Positions 33,568-41,511 of a stretch of DNA of 44,173 nucleotides are shown here, in pieces. The notes below the pieces were generated by a model. The model searched no databases. It was not told where the DNA came from and worked only from the letters and a program-made list of their open reading frames with translations. The position numbers and the translations under genes were made by a program. Source of the DNA: Anaerolineaceae bacterium (GTDB lineage Bacteria > Chloroflexota > Anaerolineae > Anaerolineales > Villigracilaceae); assembly GCA_009885525.1 (NCBI GenBank), contig VFKN01000033.1, positions 1 to 44,173 of the forward strand. Reading direction: 5' to 3'. Each line of letters starts with the position of its first letter. The stretch's first letter is position 1.

Positions 33568-34057
33568 TTTTCTTCTTCTCTTTGGATGGAATGACAACGC
33601 TATAAATAGCCAGCAATATCCCCATCGGCATGCCTGAATATAAAATGCCATACAAACGCGTGCTTAAAGTAAGCGGCTCATGCACATCAAGGCCAAAGTA
33701 TTTTCCCGTCTGAAAGGAACACTCATACGCATATGATTGTTCAGAATCAAGATTCAGGCTTGCAGATGCCCCGGCAGGAATCCACAGCGGACCAAGTTGG
33801 TGGTCTTGCATGTCTTGATTAATGACAAGCAATTTATCACCAACCACAAAGGTCATGTTATCAGGCAGGGACGGAGGCTGTTCGCCGCGCGCGATACGTT
33901 TTGCTGTACCGGCGGGAATAACCAATTCAACAATCTTAGGTGCGCGCGCAGTTTCACGCAAAAAATAAAATGTGGCTTCATTGAGAATAACGCCAAGTAC
34001 AAGACCGATAGCCAATGAAATCAGAATTCTTTTTACAACAAACGAGGAAGTGAGCAT
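33554..34057 (-). CDS. membrane-anchored cupredoxin-like protein in the oxidase assembly operon
   Basis: A 167-residue protein with an N-terminal helix (about 8-30), an extracytoplasmic domain of about 100 residues and a C-terminal helix (about 133-152). The domain reads like a cupredoxin: GDKLLVINQDMQDHQLGPLW with a His (86) in the expected copper-site strand, then YAYECSFQTGKYFGLDV, a Cys (113) in the CXXXX...G pattern, but without the usual downstream His and Met in their normal positions. It could bind copper with altered ligands or act as a structural partner. It lies between sco and surf1, gap 12 nt from sco. No family name is certain. Confidence 0.7.
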   Translation of the reverse strand: MLTSSFVVKRILISLAIGLVLGVILNEATFYFLRETARAPKIVELVIPAGTAKRIARGEQPPSLPDNMTFVVGDKLLVINQDMQDHQLGPLWIPAGASASLNLDSEQSYAYECSFQTGKYFGLDVHEPLTLSTRLYGILYSGMPMGILLAIYSVVIPSKEKKKNAPA

Positions 34058-34069
34058 GGGAGTTTCTTT

Positions 34070-34675
34070 CTATTTGAGCAGCAATTTAATATCGTGGACA
34101 ATATCGTCGACGGGTGTTTGAAACCCATACGAGAGGCGCAGGTTGCCATCGATATCAATAAGCGTGATGCGCACTGTATGATCAACACTGTAACTTGATT
34201 CAGAATTCGCAGCAGGGACGATTTGACGAAATACTCCGTAATCGCTCCAAACCTTTTCCAAATTGTCGATGGAACCGCTCAAGCCGATAAAGTTTGAATT
34301 GAAGTGATTAACGTATGCTTGAACTTTTTCGGGCGTATCACGTTCGGGGTCAACGGTGATAAAAACAACTTTAACGGAGTCAGCAGCACTACCAAGATCA
34401 TCCGTGACAAGTTTTAGTTCCGCCATCGTGGTGGGGCAAACATCAGGACAGGCCGTGTAACCAAAAAAGAGCAAAACAATTTTTCCTTTTTGATCTGCAA
34501 GATGAAAATCTTTTCCATCGGATTGCGTCAATTGAATTGGGGACGCAGACGGATAAGGTTCACCGTAAGCTGTGCCGCGAAACGAAACGGGCTGAGACAA
34601 GAAAAAGGTCACCGCCGCAATAATGGCAATGACCAAAAGCGCGCTGATACCAACTTGAAAAGTCTTTTTATTCAT
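34070..34675 (-). CDS. sco: SCO1/SenC-type copper chaperone
   Basis: Thioredoxin-fold protein of about 201 residues, membrane-anchored by an N-terminal helix, that delivers copper to the CuA site of cytochrome oxidase. The copper motif CPDVCPTT and the distal histidine in YSVDHTVR are present, as are FITVDPERDTPE and LLFFGYTACPDVCP. The start at 34675 (MNKKTF) is preferred because AAAGGA precedes it; the track start at 34705 lies in a terminator region. First gene of the assembly operon sco-cupredoxin-like-surf1-ctaAB. Confidence 0.95.
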   Translation of the reverse strand: MNKKTFQVGISALLVIAIIAAVTFFLSQPVSFRGTAYGEPYPSASPIQLTQSDGKDFHLADQKGKIVLLFFGYTACPDVCPTTMAELKLVTDDLGSAADSVKVVFITVDPERDTPEKVQAYVNHFNSNFIGLSGSIDNLEKVWSDYGVFRQIVPAANSESSYSVDHTVRITLIDIDGNLRLSYGFQTPVDDIVHDIKLLLK

Positions 34676-34703
34676 ATTTCCTTTACATGTAATTTTGCTG
34701 CAC

Positions 34704-34744
34704 AAAAAATCGAGGCGACCCTATATAAGAGCCGCCTCGATTTT
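34704..34744 (-). terminator. intrinsic terminator of the cta structural operon
   Basis: Stem AAAATCGAGGCG / CGCCTCGATTTT with a loop of about 16 nt and a T run on the minus strand. It lies 30 nt after the ctaF/E stop and directly before sco, so the assembly operon probably has its own start. Confidence 0.85.
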
Positions 34745-34774
34745 ACTACTCATTTTATATCTGAACTTGCAAAA

Positions 34775-35542
34775 TCAGGAGGACAATACGCCGATAAGAT
34801 ACAGCGCGGGGTAGAAGAAGATCCAAACTAAGTCCACGAAGTGCCAGTAGACGGCAACGGCCTCAACGGGATAATGCTTTTCATCATACAAACCGCGTGA
34901 ACCGTTACGCAGGACGATCAGCAGGAAGATTATACCCGTCAACACGTGGAAGGCGTGCATACCCGTCATCATAAAGAAGACTGCGCCATAAGTATTCTTG
35001 GAAGCCCAAACACCTTCAGCGATCGCATTGGGCCATTCCACGCCAACCACACCGAGTAGGAAGCCAATTCCCATCACCAGGGTGATGATGATATTGGTCT
35101 TGAAGCCTTTACGGTCGCCATTTTCGATGGCAACCTCAGCGCGGTTCATAAAGAACGAAGAGATGAGCAGGACGGCGGTGACGATCAAACCGAGCGTCTG
35201 GCTAAGCGGCGGGCGGGTCATTCCAAGCAAATTGAAGCGTACGACGAGCAAAGCGCCAAAGACAAATGAATCGGAGAGCAGGAATAACCATAAACCGAGC
35301 CGATTTGTGCCAGTCTTGTATTCGTATGAATTTTCTTCGCCTTCATTATCGTTGTTGAGTTTATAGATGTGCATGTAATAATACATGACCAAAGCAGCCT
35401 TAACAACTGCAACAGCAACCATGATCTGCACAAATCCGATCGTAACGGCGACAAAAAACTCAAGCGCGGTCAATACCGCAAGATACACGAAGATCGTGAT
35501 TCCCTGACTATACGCGGAAGATTTATCTGATGTGTGTGTCAT
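34775..35542 (-). CDS. ctaF-ctaE: cytochrome c oxidase subunit IV-subunit III fusion
   Basis: A 255-residue membrane protein of two parts. Residues 10-60 match bacterial subunit IV (FVYLAVLTALEFFVAV, VAVVKAALVMYYYMHIYKL; two helices instead of the usual three). From about 78 the protein is subunit III: NRLGLWLFLLSDSFVFGALL, VEWPNAIAEG, FFMMTGMHAFHVLTGIIF and YWHFVDLVWIFFYPALYL. It starts 2 nt after the ctaD stop, within a ribosome site provided by the ctaD end (GAGAAG), so it is translationally coupled. Fusion of these two subunits is unusual and likely fixes their stoichiometry. Confidence 0.9.
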   Translation of the reverse strand: MTHTSDKSSAYSQGITIFVYLAVLTALEFFVAVTIGFVQIMVAVAVVKAALVMYYYMHIYKLNNDNEGEENSYEYKTGTNRLGLWLFLLSDSFVFGALLVVRFNLLGMTRPPLSQTLGLIVTAVLLISSFFMNRAEVAIENGDRKGFKTNIIITLVMGIGFLLGVVGVEWPNAIAEGVWASKNTYGAVFFMMTGMHAFHVLTGIIFLLIVLRNGSRGLYDEKHYPVEAVAVYWHFVDLVWIFFYPALYLIGVLSS

Positions 35543-35544
35543 AT

Positions 35545-37599
35545 TTATTTCTTCTTCTCAATGAATTGGACATACTTCGAGCCTGCCAGCCCGTAATCAT
35601 ACGGCTCGCCTACAACCTCAAACGGCTGATCATAGTTGTGCGTGGGCATGGGTGAAGGGACCTGCCACTCAGGTGAGCGTGAGTTCCATATATTGCCTTC
35701 AGCCTTTTCACCGTTATTGATGCTGTTGAAGAAGTTATAGATAAAGATCAACACCGAGAGAGCGATAAGGTAACCCATTACGGTCAGCATCAGATGATAA
35801 GTATCAAATCCCATCGTGGGATCGTAATCCACGATACGGCGGCGCATACCGAGCAAACCGATGCGCATCATGCCCAAGGTTAGGGCGAAAAAGGCAGGTG
35901 TCATCAACCAAAAATGGATCTTGCCAAGCGTTTCGTTCATGCGGCGACCAGTCGCTTTGGGGAACCAGTAATACAGCGCAGCAAAGAACGGGAAAACGAA
36001 TCCACCAAAAATTGTGTCGTGGAAATGGCCAACGATGAAGTAGGTATCATGTAAGTGCAAATCTACAGAAACCGTTGCGTTGGGCGGGCCTGTCAGACCT
36101 CCCAGCAAAAACACAACGATACCGCCAAGCACGAACAGCATCGGCGTAGGTGTCTCGATTTTCCCCTTCCACAATGTGGCAACCCACGAGAAGAATTTCA
36201 CGCCCGTAGGGATCGCAACCAACAAGGTGCTATACATGAACGGTACGCGCAGATATTCGTTCATGCCGGAGGTAAACATGTGATGCGCCCACACAAGGAA
36301 ACCGACGAGCGCAATACCAAGCGAAGACATCGCGATCCATTTATATCCAAACAACGGCTTGCGAGAGAACACAGGCAGAAGTTCAGAGATCACACCGAGA
36401 CCGGGCAGCACAAACACATACACGGCTGGGTGTGAATAGAACCAGAAAAGATGCTGGAAGAGAACGGGGTTTCCGCCTTTGGCTGGATCAAAGAAGCCCA
36501 TGCCAAACAAGCGCTGAAACATCACCAACTGGAAGGAGAGACCGATCAACTGTGTGGCGGTCAGCGAAATGATGGATGTGGCAATCGAAGCCCACACGAG
36601 GATCGGCATACGGAACGCGGTCATACCTTTTGCACGCATACGCAACACAGTGGCGACGATATTCAAACCACCCAGGATGGATGACCACCCCGCAACAAAT
36701 ACGCCGAGAAAGAACATCTGCATACCGACAGGCGCACGAGCGGAAAGCGGAGGATAAGCAGTCCAGCCTGTATCGAAGCCTCCGAGCACAAGGCTCATCA
36801 ATAATAAAACGGAAGCAGGAACTGCCACCCAGAATGAAAATGCATTCAAGCGAGGAAACGCCATATCCTGCGCGCCGAGCAAAAGCGGAACGACATAGTT
36901 CATAATACCCGCAACGCCCAATAGAATCGACACGATCATAATCATGCCGTGCAGGGACATCAGCGTGTTATACAACTGCGGGCCGTTCTGCCCAAACAGT
37001 TTCATATCCAATGTCAGGAACTGCAAGGAAGACTGCGCCAACTCCGTGCGGAAGATCAACGCGAACAAACCGCCGATACTGATCAACAAAAGCGCAGTAA
37101 CTGTATATTGAATACCAATCACCTTATGATCCAAAGAGACGGCAAAGTATTTTTCCCAGCCATGATAATGTTCTTCATGTTCTTCGGGAGTATCAATGCC
37201 GCGCGCCCACTTCACCCAATCATCCACAGCGCCAACGCCGAAGATAAAAGAGATGGCACCAACAAATGCGCCAAATACCCATGACGGTTCGGTAAAGAAG
37301 AAATCACCAAAAGCCGACAGCCCCATAATCGCGCGAATACCCGCAACAAAAAAACCGCCCAGCAACGTGCCGACAACCTGCCAGACCAAGCCGCGCGTAA
37401 TTCCGCGATATCCAAATAGGCCGAAGAAAAAAGCGGTGAAGCCGAGAAGCAAAGTAAACAAAGACGGCACAGAACCTGAGAAGCGCAATGAACGCACTAC
37501 CAGAAAATCTACGCCAAGCCCAAGCGCGTATCCTACAAGTCCGAAGAGGACTAAAAACAATAAGCCGCGCCAAACGGGATTCATATTTTTCATCATCAT
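35545..37599 (-). CDS. ctaD: cytochrome c oxidase subunit I (A2-type heme-copper oxidase)
   Basis: Catalytic subunit that reduces O2 to water and pumps protons. The 684-residue chain has all ligands: SLHGMIMI (heme a His), HPAVYV (CuB His), WAHHMFTSG (CuB His pair) and VGHFHDTIFGG (heme a3 and heme a His). The motif FWFYSHPAV in place of GHPEV marks the A2 subfamily. About 160 residues precede the usual start (EKYFAVSLDHKVIGIQY); they contain some four helices and Gly/Phe-rich stretches of unknown use. The start at 37599 (ATGATGATG) follows AGAGGAA; the upstream TTG at 37620 is less likely. It begins 21 nt after the ctaC stop. Confidence 0.95.
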   Translation of the reverse strand: MMMKNMNPVWRGLLFLVLFGLVGYALGLGVDFLVVRSLRFSGSVPSLFTLLLGFTAFFFGLFGYRGITRGLVWQVVGTLLGGFFVAGIRAIMGLSAFGDFFFTEPSWVFGAFVGAISFIFGVGAVDDWVKWARGIDTPEEHEEHYHGWEKYFAVSLDHKVIGIQYTVTALLLISIGGLFALIFRTELAQSSLQFLTLDMKLFGQNGPQLYNTLMSLHGMIMIVSILLGVAGIMNYVVPLLLGAQDMAFPRLNAFSFWVAVPASVLLLMSLVLGGFDTGWTAYPPLSARAPVGMQMFFLGVFVAGWSSILGGLNIVATVLRMRAKGMTAFRMPILVWASIATSIISLTATQLIGLSFQLVMFQRLFGMGFFDPAKGGNPVLFQHLFWFYSHPAVYVFVLPGLGVISELLPVFSRKPLFGYKWIAMSSLGIALVGFLVWAHHMFTSGMNEYLRVPFMYSTLLVAIPTGVKFFSWVATLWKGKIETPTPMLFVLGGIVVFLLGGLTGPPNATVSVDLHLHDTYFIVGHFHDTIFGGFVFPFFAALYYWFPKATGRRMNETLGKIHFWLMTPAFFALTLGMMRIGLLGMRRRIVDYDPTMGFDTYHLMLTVMGYLIALSVLIFIYNFFNSINNGEKAEGNIWNSRSPEWQVPSPMPTHNYDQPFEVVGEPYDYGLAGSKYVQFIEKKK

Positions 37600-37620
37600 A
37601 TTTCCTCTTTCCTCCGCCAA

Positions 37621-38643
37621 TTATTTTAATGTCTGGATGTACGCGACAAGGTTGGCAATTTCTTCAGGTGTGAAGGGATACTGAGGCATGGCAGGCTGGA
37701 AGCCTTCCACAACCTTGGCATTTGGAGCCGCAATCGACTCGGTTAAATAGGCTTCATCTGCAGTCACAGTTGAGCCATCAGCCAGTTTCACTTGAGAATT
37801 GAACAAATCCTGCCATGTAGGGCCAACGCCGGCTTTACCATCAAGCGAATGACAGCCTGTGCAGCCATTCGCTGCCACAAGCAACTGCCCCGCTCCTTCA
37901 GGAGTCTTGGCGGCTTGGGCTTCGACTTGGCGCGCATTCAGCCATGCATCGAAGTTTTTCTGCGACACAACATTAACCGGGCTTTCCATATTATAGTGCG
38001 AGGTACCGCATAACTCCGCGCAGCGCACTTTATACGAACCTTCCAATGTCGGCGTGACGCGATACTCAGTCACGCGGCCCGGCACTACATCCTGCTTCAT
38101 GCGAAACTCGGGGACAAAAAATGAATGGAGAACACCATCCAAAGGAGATTCCATTTTCAATAACACCTGTTTCCCTACTGGCAGGTACAACTCATTGGAA
38201 ATCACGCCGGCTTGAGGATATTCAAAACTCCATGACCATTGTCTGGCCATCACCTTGATAACCATTGCATTCGGGTCTGCGCGCAGCGTTTCACTCAATG
38301 AGTACGCACCAAAATAGGCAAACGCCACCACTATAAACAATGGAACAACCGTCCATGTAATTTCCAACGCGGTATTGCCCTCAATATGTTCCGCATCGGT
38401 TGTGTCGCCCTTTTTGCGCCGGAACATAATCAGGCTATACCCAATCGGCACAGCGATCAACGCAAAAAGGAAGGACATGGCAATCATTTGCAGATTCCAC
38501 ATCCAATCAATTGAGCCAGCCTGGCTGATCGACCCTGCCTGCGCGCTTGCCGCAACGGGCATCAATCCAAGGGAGGTCAGACCAAAGTATGTGGCAAAAG
38601 CCATTACAATGATCAACACCCCAACAACAATGAAATGTCGCAT
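37621..38643 (-). CDS. ctaC: cytochrome c oxidase subunit II with fused cytochrome c (caa3 type)
   Basis: A 340-residue subunit II, the entry point for electrons. After a signal-like N-terminus and two helices come the QWSWSFEYPQ aromatic motif and the CuA site CAELCGTSHYNM, then a cytochrome c domain with heme motif CTGCH and a Met ligand in QPAMPQYPF. This makes the enzyme a caa3 oxidase. The start at 38643 follows GAGGAGAG; the track start at 38682 is too early. It heads the operon ctaC-ctaD-ctaF/E. Confidence 0.96.
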   Translation of the reverse strand: MRHFIVVGVLIIVMAFATYFGLTSLGLMPVAASAQAGSISQAGSIDWMWNLQMIAMSFLFALIAVPIGYSLIMFRRKKGDTTDAEHIEGNTALEITWTVVPLFIVVAFAYFGAYSLSETLRADPNAMVIKVMARQWSWSFEYPQAGVISNELYLPVGKQVLLKMESPLDGVLHSFFVPEFRMKQDVVPGRVTEYRVTPTLEGSYKVRCAELCGTSHYNMESPVNVVSQKNFDAWLNARQVEAQAAKTPEGAGQLLVAANGCTGCHSLDGKAGVGPTWQDLFNSQVKLADGSTVTADEAYLTESIAAPNAKVVEGFQPAMPQYPFTPEEIANLVAYIQTLK

Positions 38644-38698
38644 ACACTCTCTCCTCAAAACAGACATAAAGGGGAAAACCACCCCGAATTACAAACGC

Positions 38699-38757
38699 TT
38701 TAATTTACCAAAGTTTCTTATATTTGTCACTAATTTTAAGGGTGATTGTCACAAATA
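38699..38757 (-). promoter_or_regulatory. possible promoter of the cta operon with nearby palindrome
   Basis: On the minus strand GTGACA and TAAATT are spaced by 17 nt, a weak -35/-10 pair, about 60-85 nt before the ctaC start. Just upstream the plus strand reads GTGATTGTCAC, a short palindrome that could bind a regulator of the Crp/Fnr kind; this is only a suggestion. Confidence 0.3.
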
Positions 38758-38836
38758 CTACAAACAGACGAATCCCGCGCAGACATACTCAACTCGGGTT
38801 TAATCCTGATTTCAAAATAGATTCGCGTCCTGAGTA

Positions 38837-39304
38837 TTATTCGGTAACCCTTAAAGCAGACAGCAGTTCCGCGCTATGCTCCGCCGGACGGACATTCTCA
38901 AACATCTTCTTGATATTTCCTTCCCCGTCAATCAAAAACGTAGTTCGTAATACACCTTCATATTCCTTGCCCATAAATTTCTTGGGCCCCCATACCCCAT
39001 ATGCATCACACACTTTATGTTCTTCATCCACCAACAGTGGAAAGGGCAGCGAAAACTTTTTCTTAAACTTCACATGCGACTCAACCGAATCAGGGCTGAC
39101 TCCCAAAACGACCACGCCCGCCTTTTCATACGCGGAGTAATCATCGCGAAAATTACACGCCTCTTTTGTGCAGCCCGGCGTATCATCCTTGGGATAAAAA
39201 TATAGCACCACATTCCTTCCGCGAAAATCAGATAATTTTCGGAGGACACCCGTATCGTCAATCATTTCAAATTCAGGAGCAGGTATTCCAGATTGAATTG
39301 GCAT
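38837..39304 (-). CDS. bcp: peroxiredoxin, PrxQ/BCP type
   Basis: Thiol peroxidase of 155 residues that reduces peroxides using thioredoxin. The peroxidatic cysteine is Cys 45 in DTPGCTKEACNFRD, with a resolving cysteine at 50 as in typical BCP proteins. The conserved YFYPKDDTPGC and KKFMGKEYEGVLRTTFLID blocks are present. It stands alone on the minus strand; a ribosome site AAAGGA lies about 10 nt upstream. It may protect the respiratory zone from peroxide. Confidence 0.95.
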   Translation of the reverse strand: MPIQSGIPAPEFEMIDDTGVLRKLSDFRGRNVVLYFYPKDDTPGCTKEACNFRDDYSAYEKAGVVVLGVSPDSVESHVKFKKKFSLPFPLLVDEEHKVCDAYGVWGPKKFMGKEYEGVLRTTFLIDGEGNIKKMFENVRPAEHSAELLSALRVTE

Positions 39305-39351
39305 TTTAAAAATATCCTTTATTTAAGTAATCGATCCGATTTGCGACGAAT

Positions 39352-39385
39352 AAAAAAACGACGCATCATAATAGATGCGTCGTTT
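39352..39385 (-). terminator. intrinsic terminator of the cytochrome c gene
   Basis: Perfect 12-bp stem AAACGACGCATC / GATGCGTCGTTT with loop ATAATA, followed on the minus strand by seven T. It lies 18 nt after the cytochrome c stop. Confidence 0.9.
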
Positions 39386-39403
39386 ATAAATCAAACTTAC
39401 CTG

Positions 39404-39808
39404 TTATGGCTTAAGTGTGCGGACAAAAGCAACAGCCTGCCAGATCTGCTCATCGGTAAGCACGCCCTTCCACGCAACCATGGAAGTGCCTTCCTTGCCG
39501 GTGTTAATGCGCCAATACAGGAAGTCATCACCAACGGTGGGAGCAAGTATCGCGAGGTTCTTCGGAGCAGGATCAAGCGCTGCGCCGGCAGGGCCATCGC
39601 CATGACCCTGAGGGCCATGGCAGGATACGCAATTTGTCTTAAAAACTTCCGCGCCAGCAGTGGCAGCATCCGCACCAAGAGGGCTGGTCTTGCCCGCATA
39701 TTCAGCAGGAACTGGAACCGGAGTAGCCACAGCAGCCGAGCTGCCCCCGCCACAAGCGGTCAGCACAACCGCGATCAAAACCAATACGACAAACAAAACT
39801 TTCTTCAT
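39404..39808 (-). CDS. monoheme cytochrome c lipoprotein
   Basis: A 134-residue class I cytochrome c. It has a signal peptide with lipobox LTAC (Cys about 19), so it is probably anchored on the outside of the membrane, a short Ala/Pro linker, the heme motif CVSCH in TNCVSCHGPQGHGDG, and a Met ligand in GTSMVAWKG. The start at 39808 (MKKVLF) is preferred over 39847. Being close to the oxidase operon, it may donate electrons to CtaC, but that is inference. Confidence 0.9.
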   Translation of the reverse strand: MKKVLFVVLVLIAVVLTACGGGSSAAVATPVPVPAEYAGKTSPLGADAATAGAEVFKTNCVSCHGPQGHGDGPAGAALDPAPKNLAILAPTVGDDFLYWRINTGKEGTSMVAWKGVLTDEQIWQAVAFVRTLKP

Positions 39809-39915
39809 TCTGCACTTCTCCATTTGTGAAAATATTTGCAATAGCAAGATGCAATTATATACACATTCTGGAATTATGTACAGAATTCGACTGGTCTTTG
39901 TTATTTGTACTAAGT

Positions 39916-41148
39916 TTACGCTCCAATTGTCACAGCCAGAACATCATAATATGTTCCAGCGCCAAAACCATCAAAGAGGATATTGTCATTGGGTCTCATT
40001 TTTGGCAGTTGCCGCAGAAAAGCGACCATGTTGCTTGCCGCGCTCACATTCCCAAAGTCACTCACCAGCCATGGCATGGGGAAATCAATGCCAATATTCT
40101 GCAGTTGCTTCGCCTTTAATAAATTGATCTTGTAATTGGCATGGTGAACAATACCAACTGAAATTTTCTTATCAGGCGTGCCCACCTTGTTCATTAATTC
40201 GGCATATTCATTGAAGACTTCAGTCACAACCTGTACGCCCGTGCGGACAAATAGTTTGACCATGCCCATCGGTCCTGACATGGCAATTGGAGAGCCGTCT
40301 TCGGGTTCATGCATCAAACCCGCCACGCGGATGTGGGATGGGGCTTCCTGCGTAAACTCAATCAGTGACTCTTTTCCCTTTTCGCGTGAATGCGGATAAT
40401 ACATGCGGATCGCCAATACACCCTCCCCATCAAAGGCTTCGCGGTCTTTTCCTACTAAAAACTTAAAAGTTTCACCGGGGATCACGCCAATAACCCCAGC
40501 CGCGTTTGCAAATAACTGTAACGCATTCTTATCGCGTGCGTGATATGTAAATCTGCTCAAGCCTTCGATCCCGCCCACCAAAACTTTTTTACCTTTCAAT
40601 TCCTCGGCGATGTTCATCTGGCCTTTACGTGTGAGAGCAGGATTGAGCGCCAAATGCAGACTCGCAACAGAACTATCGCACGCTTTATGTACGCTGACCT
40701 TTAACGCACTTTCAGGAATTCCAGCAAGATTTGATATCCGGCTGACATAATCAGGCACAACCGGTCCACCCGCGCCAATCAAGACAGCCTGAACATCTTC
40801 GGGCTGCCAGCCATTGGCAAGCGCAGCTTCACGCAGTAAACGCGCGCCGATGGTTAACTCAAGCTCGGTGTGTTCAGCATCACTTAAGTTGGGTGTATGG
40901 TGACGGCTAAGAAAACCCAATTCCGCAAGGTTAATGGCCTCTGAATCTTTAAGGATTTCCCCTGAACGTTGCGCAACCAGATCAGGCATATGCGTATTAT
41001 CATAACTTTCACCCCATGAACCATACACGCCGCCAACCCCTACCGCGGAATTGGTTACGCTTTCAAATCCGAATGGAATTCCACCTGCAACGGGGATAAT
41101 TTCCTTTACAACATTCGGACGGTCAAAAAAAGAATTACTTTTCGTCAT
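39916..41148 (-). CDS. KAS III/thiolase-superfamily enzyme (FabH-like)
   Basis: A 410-residue condensing-enzyme-like protein. It carries the Cys-His-Asn triad of KAS III: Cys 157 in VHKACDSSVASLH, His in GIVHHANYKIN, and Asn in DFGNVSAASNMVAF. It is about 90 residues longer than FabH (about 320), with an N-terminal extension of about 25 residues and internal additions around residues 190-240. Neighbouring genes include no other fatty-acid or polyketide genes, so its substrate is open: an atypical FabH, a HMG-CoA synthase-like enzyme, or an OleA/polyketide starter enzyme. Start: GGAG about 11 nt upstream of the ATG. Confidence 0.8.
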   Translation of the reverse strand: MTKSNSFFDRPNVVKEIIPVAGGIPFGFESVTNSAVGVGGVYGSWGESYDNTHMPDLVAQRSGEILKDSEAINLAELGFLSRHHTPNLSDAEHTELELTIGARLLREAALANGWQPEDVQAVLIGAGGPVVPDYVSRISNLAGIPESALKVSVHKACDSSVASLHLALNPALTRKGQMNIAEELKGKKVLVGGIEGLSRFTYHARDKNALQLFANAAGVIGVIPGETFKFLVGKDREAFDGEGVLAIRMYYPHSREKGKESLIEFTQEAPSHIRVAGLMHEPEDGSPIAMSGPMGMVKLFVRTGVQVVTEVFNEYAELMNKVGTPDKKISVGIVHHANYKINLLKAKQLQNIGIDFPMPWLVSDFGNVSAASNMVAFLRQLPKMRPNDNILFDGFGAGTYYDVLAVTIGA

Positions 41149-41337
41149 GTTCGTTTACTCCAATTTTTAAATAAAACATCAAGTTCATTACCATAACACC
41201 AATCTTCACATTTCGCTACTATTCTTTCAATCTAAATTAAAAATAATTATATATTATTTCAACCTTAAAATATTTCAAAACACATCCAAATATCTTGTAA
41301 TTAACTCAAATACCAATATACTAAAGAAATAAATTTT
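41149..41337. other. AT-rich intergenic stretch
   Basis: About 190 nt of very AT-rich DNA with no ORF of note; it probably contains the promoter of the KAS III-like gene. A repeat follows (41338-41470). Confidence 0.5.
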
Positions 41338-41470
41338 GTAACTACTCGGCCCCCGTAAGCATGTCGCTGCGAGGCGCTCTTGTTCTTGCCGAAGCAGTCA
41401 CCTCATCAAGAAGATTGCTTCGTCGGAAAGAGCAACAGCCCTCCTCGCAATGACATGGCTGAGTAGTTAC
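41338..41470. repeat. 133-bp nested palindromic repeat upstream of the SET gene
   Basis: Outer arms GTAACTACTC (41338-41347) and GAGTAGTTAC (41461-41470) are perfect complements. Inside is a second copy of the family found in the YyaL-like gene: AGATTGCTTCGTCGG followed by CCCTCCTCGCAATGACAT on the right, and CATGTCGCTGCGAGG on the left. It sits 42 nt before the SET gene start and may carry or disrupt its promoter. Confidence 0.85.
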
Positions 41471-41511
41471 TAAATTTTCAACGCGTTTTATTATACAAGG
41501 AGATGACAAAC

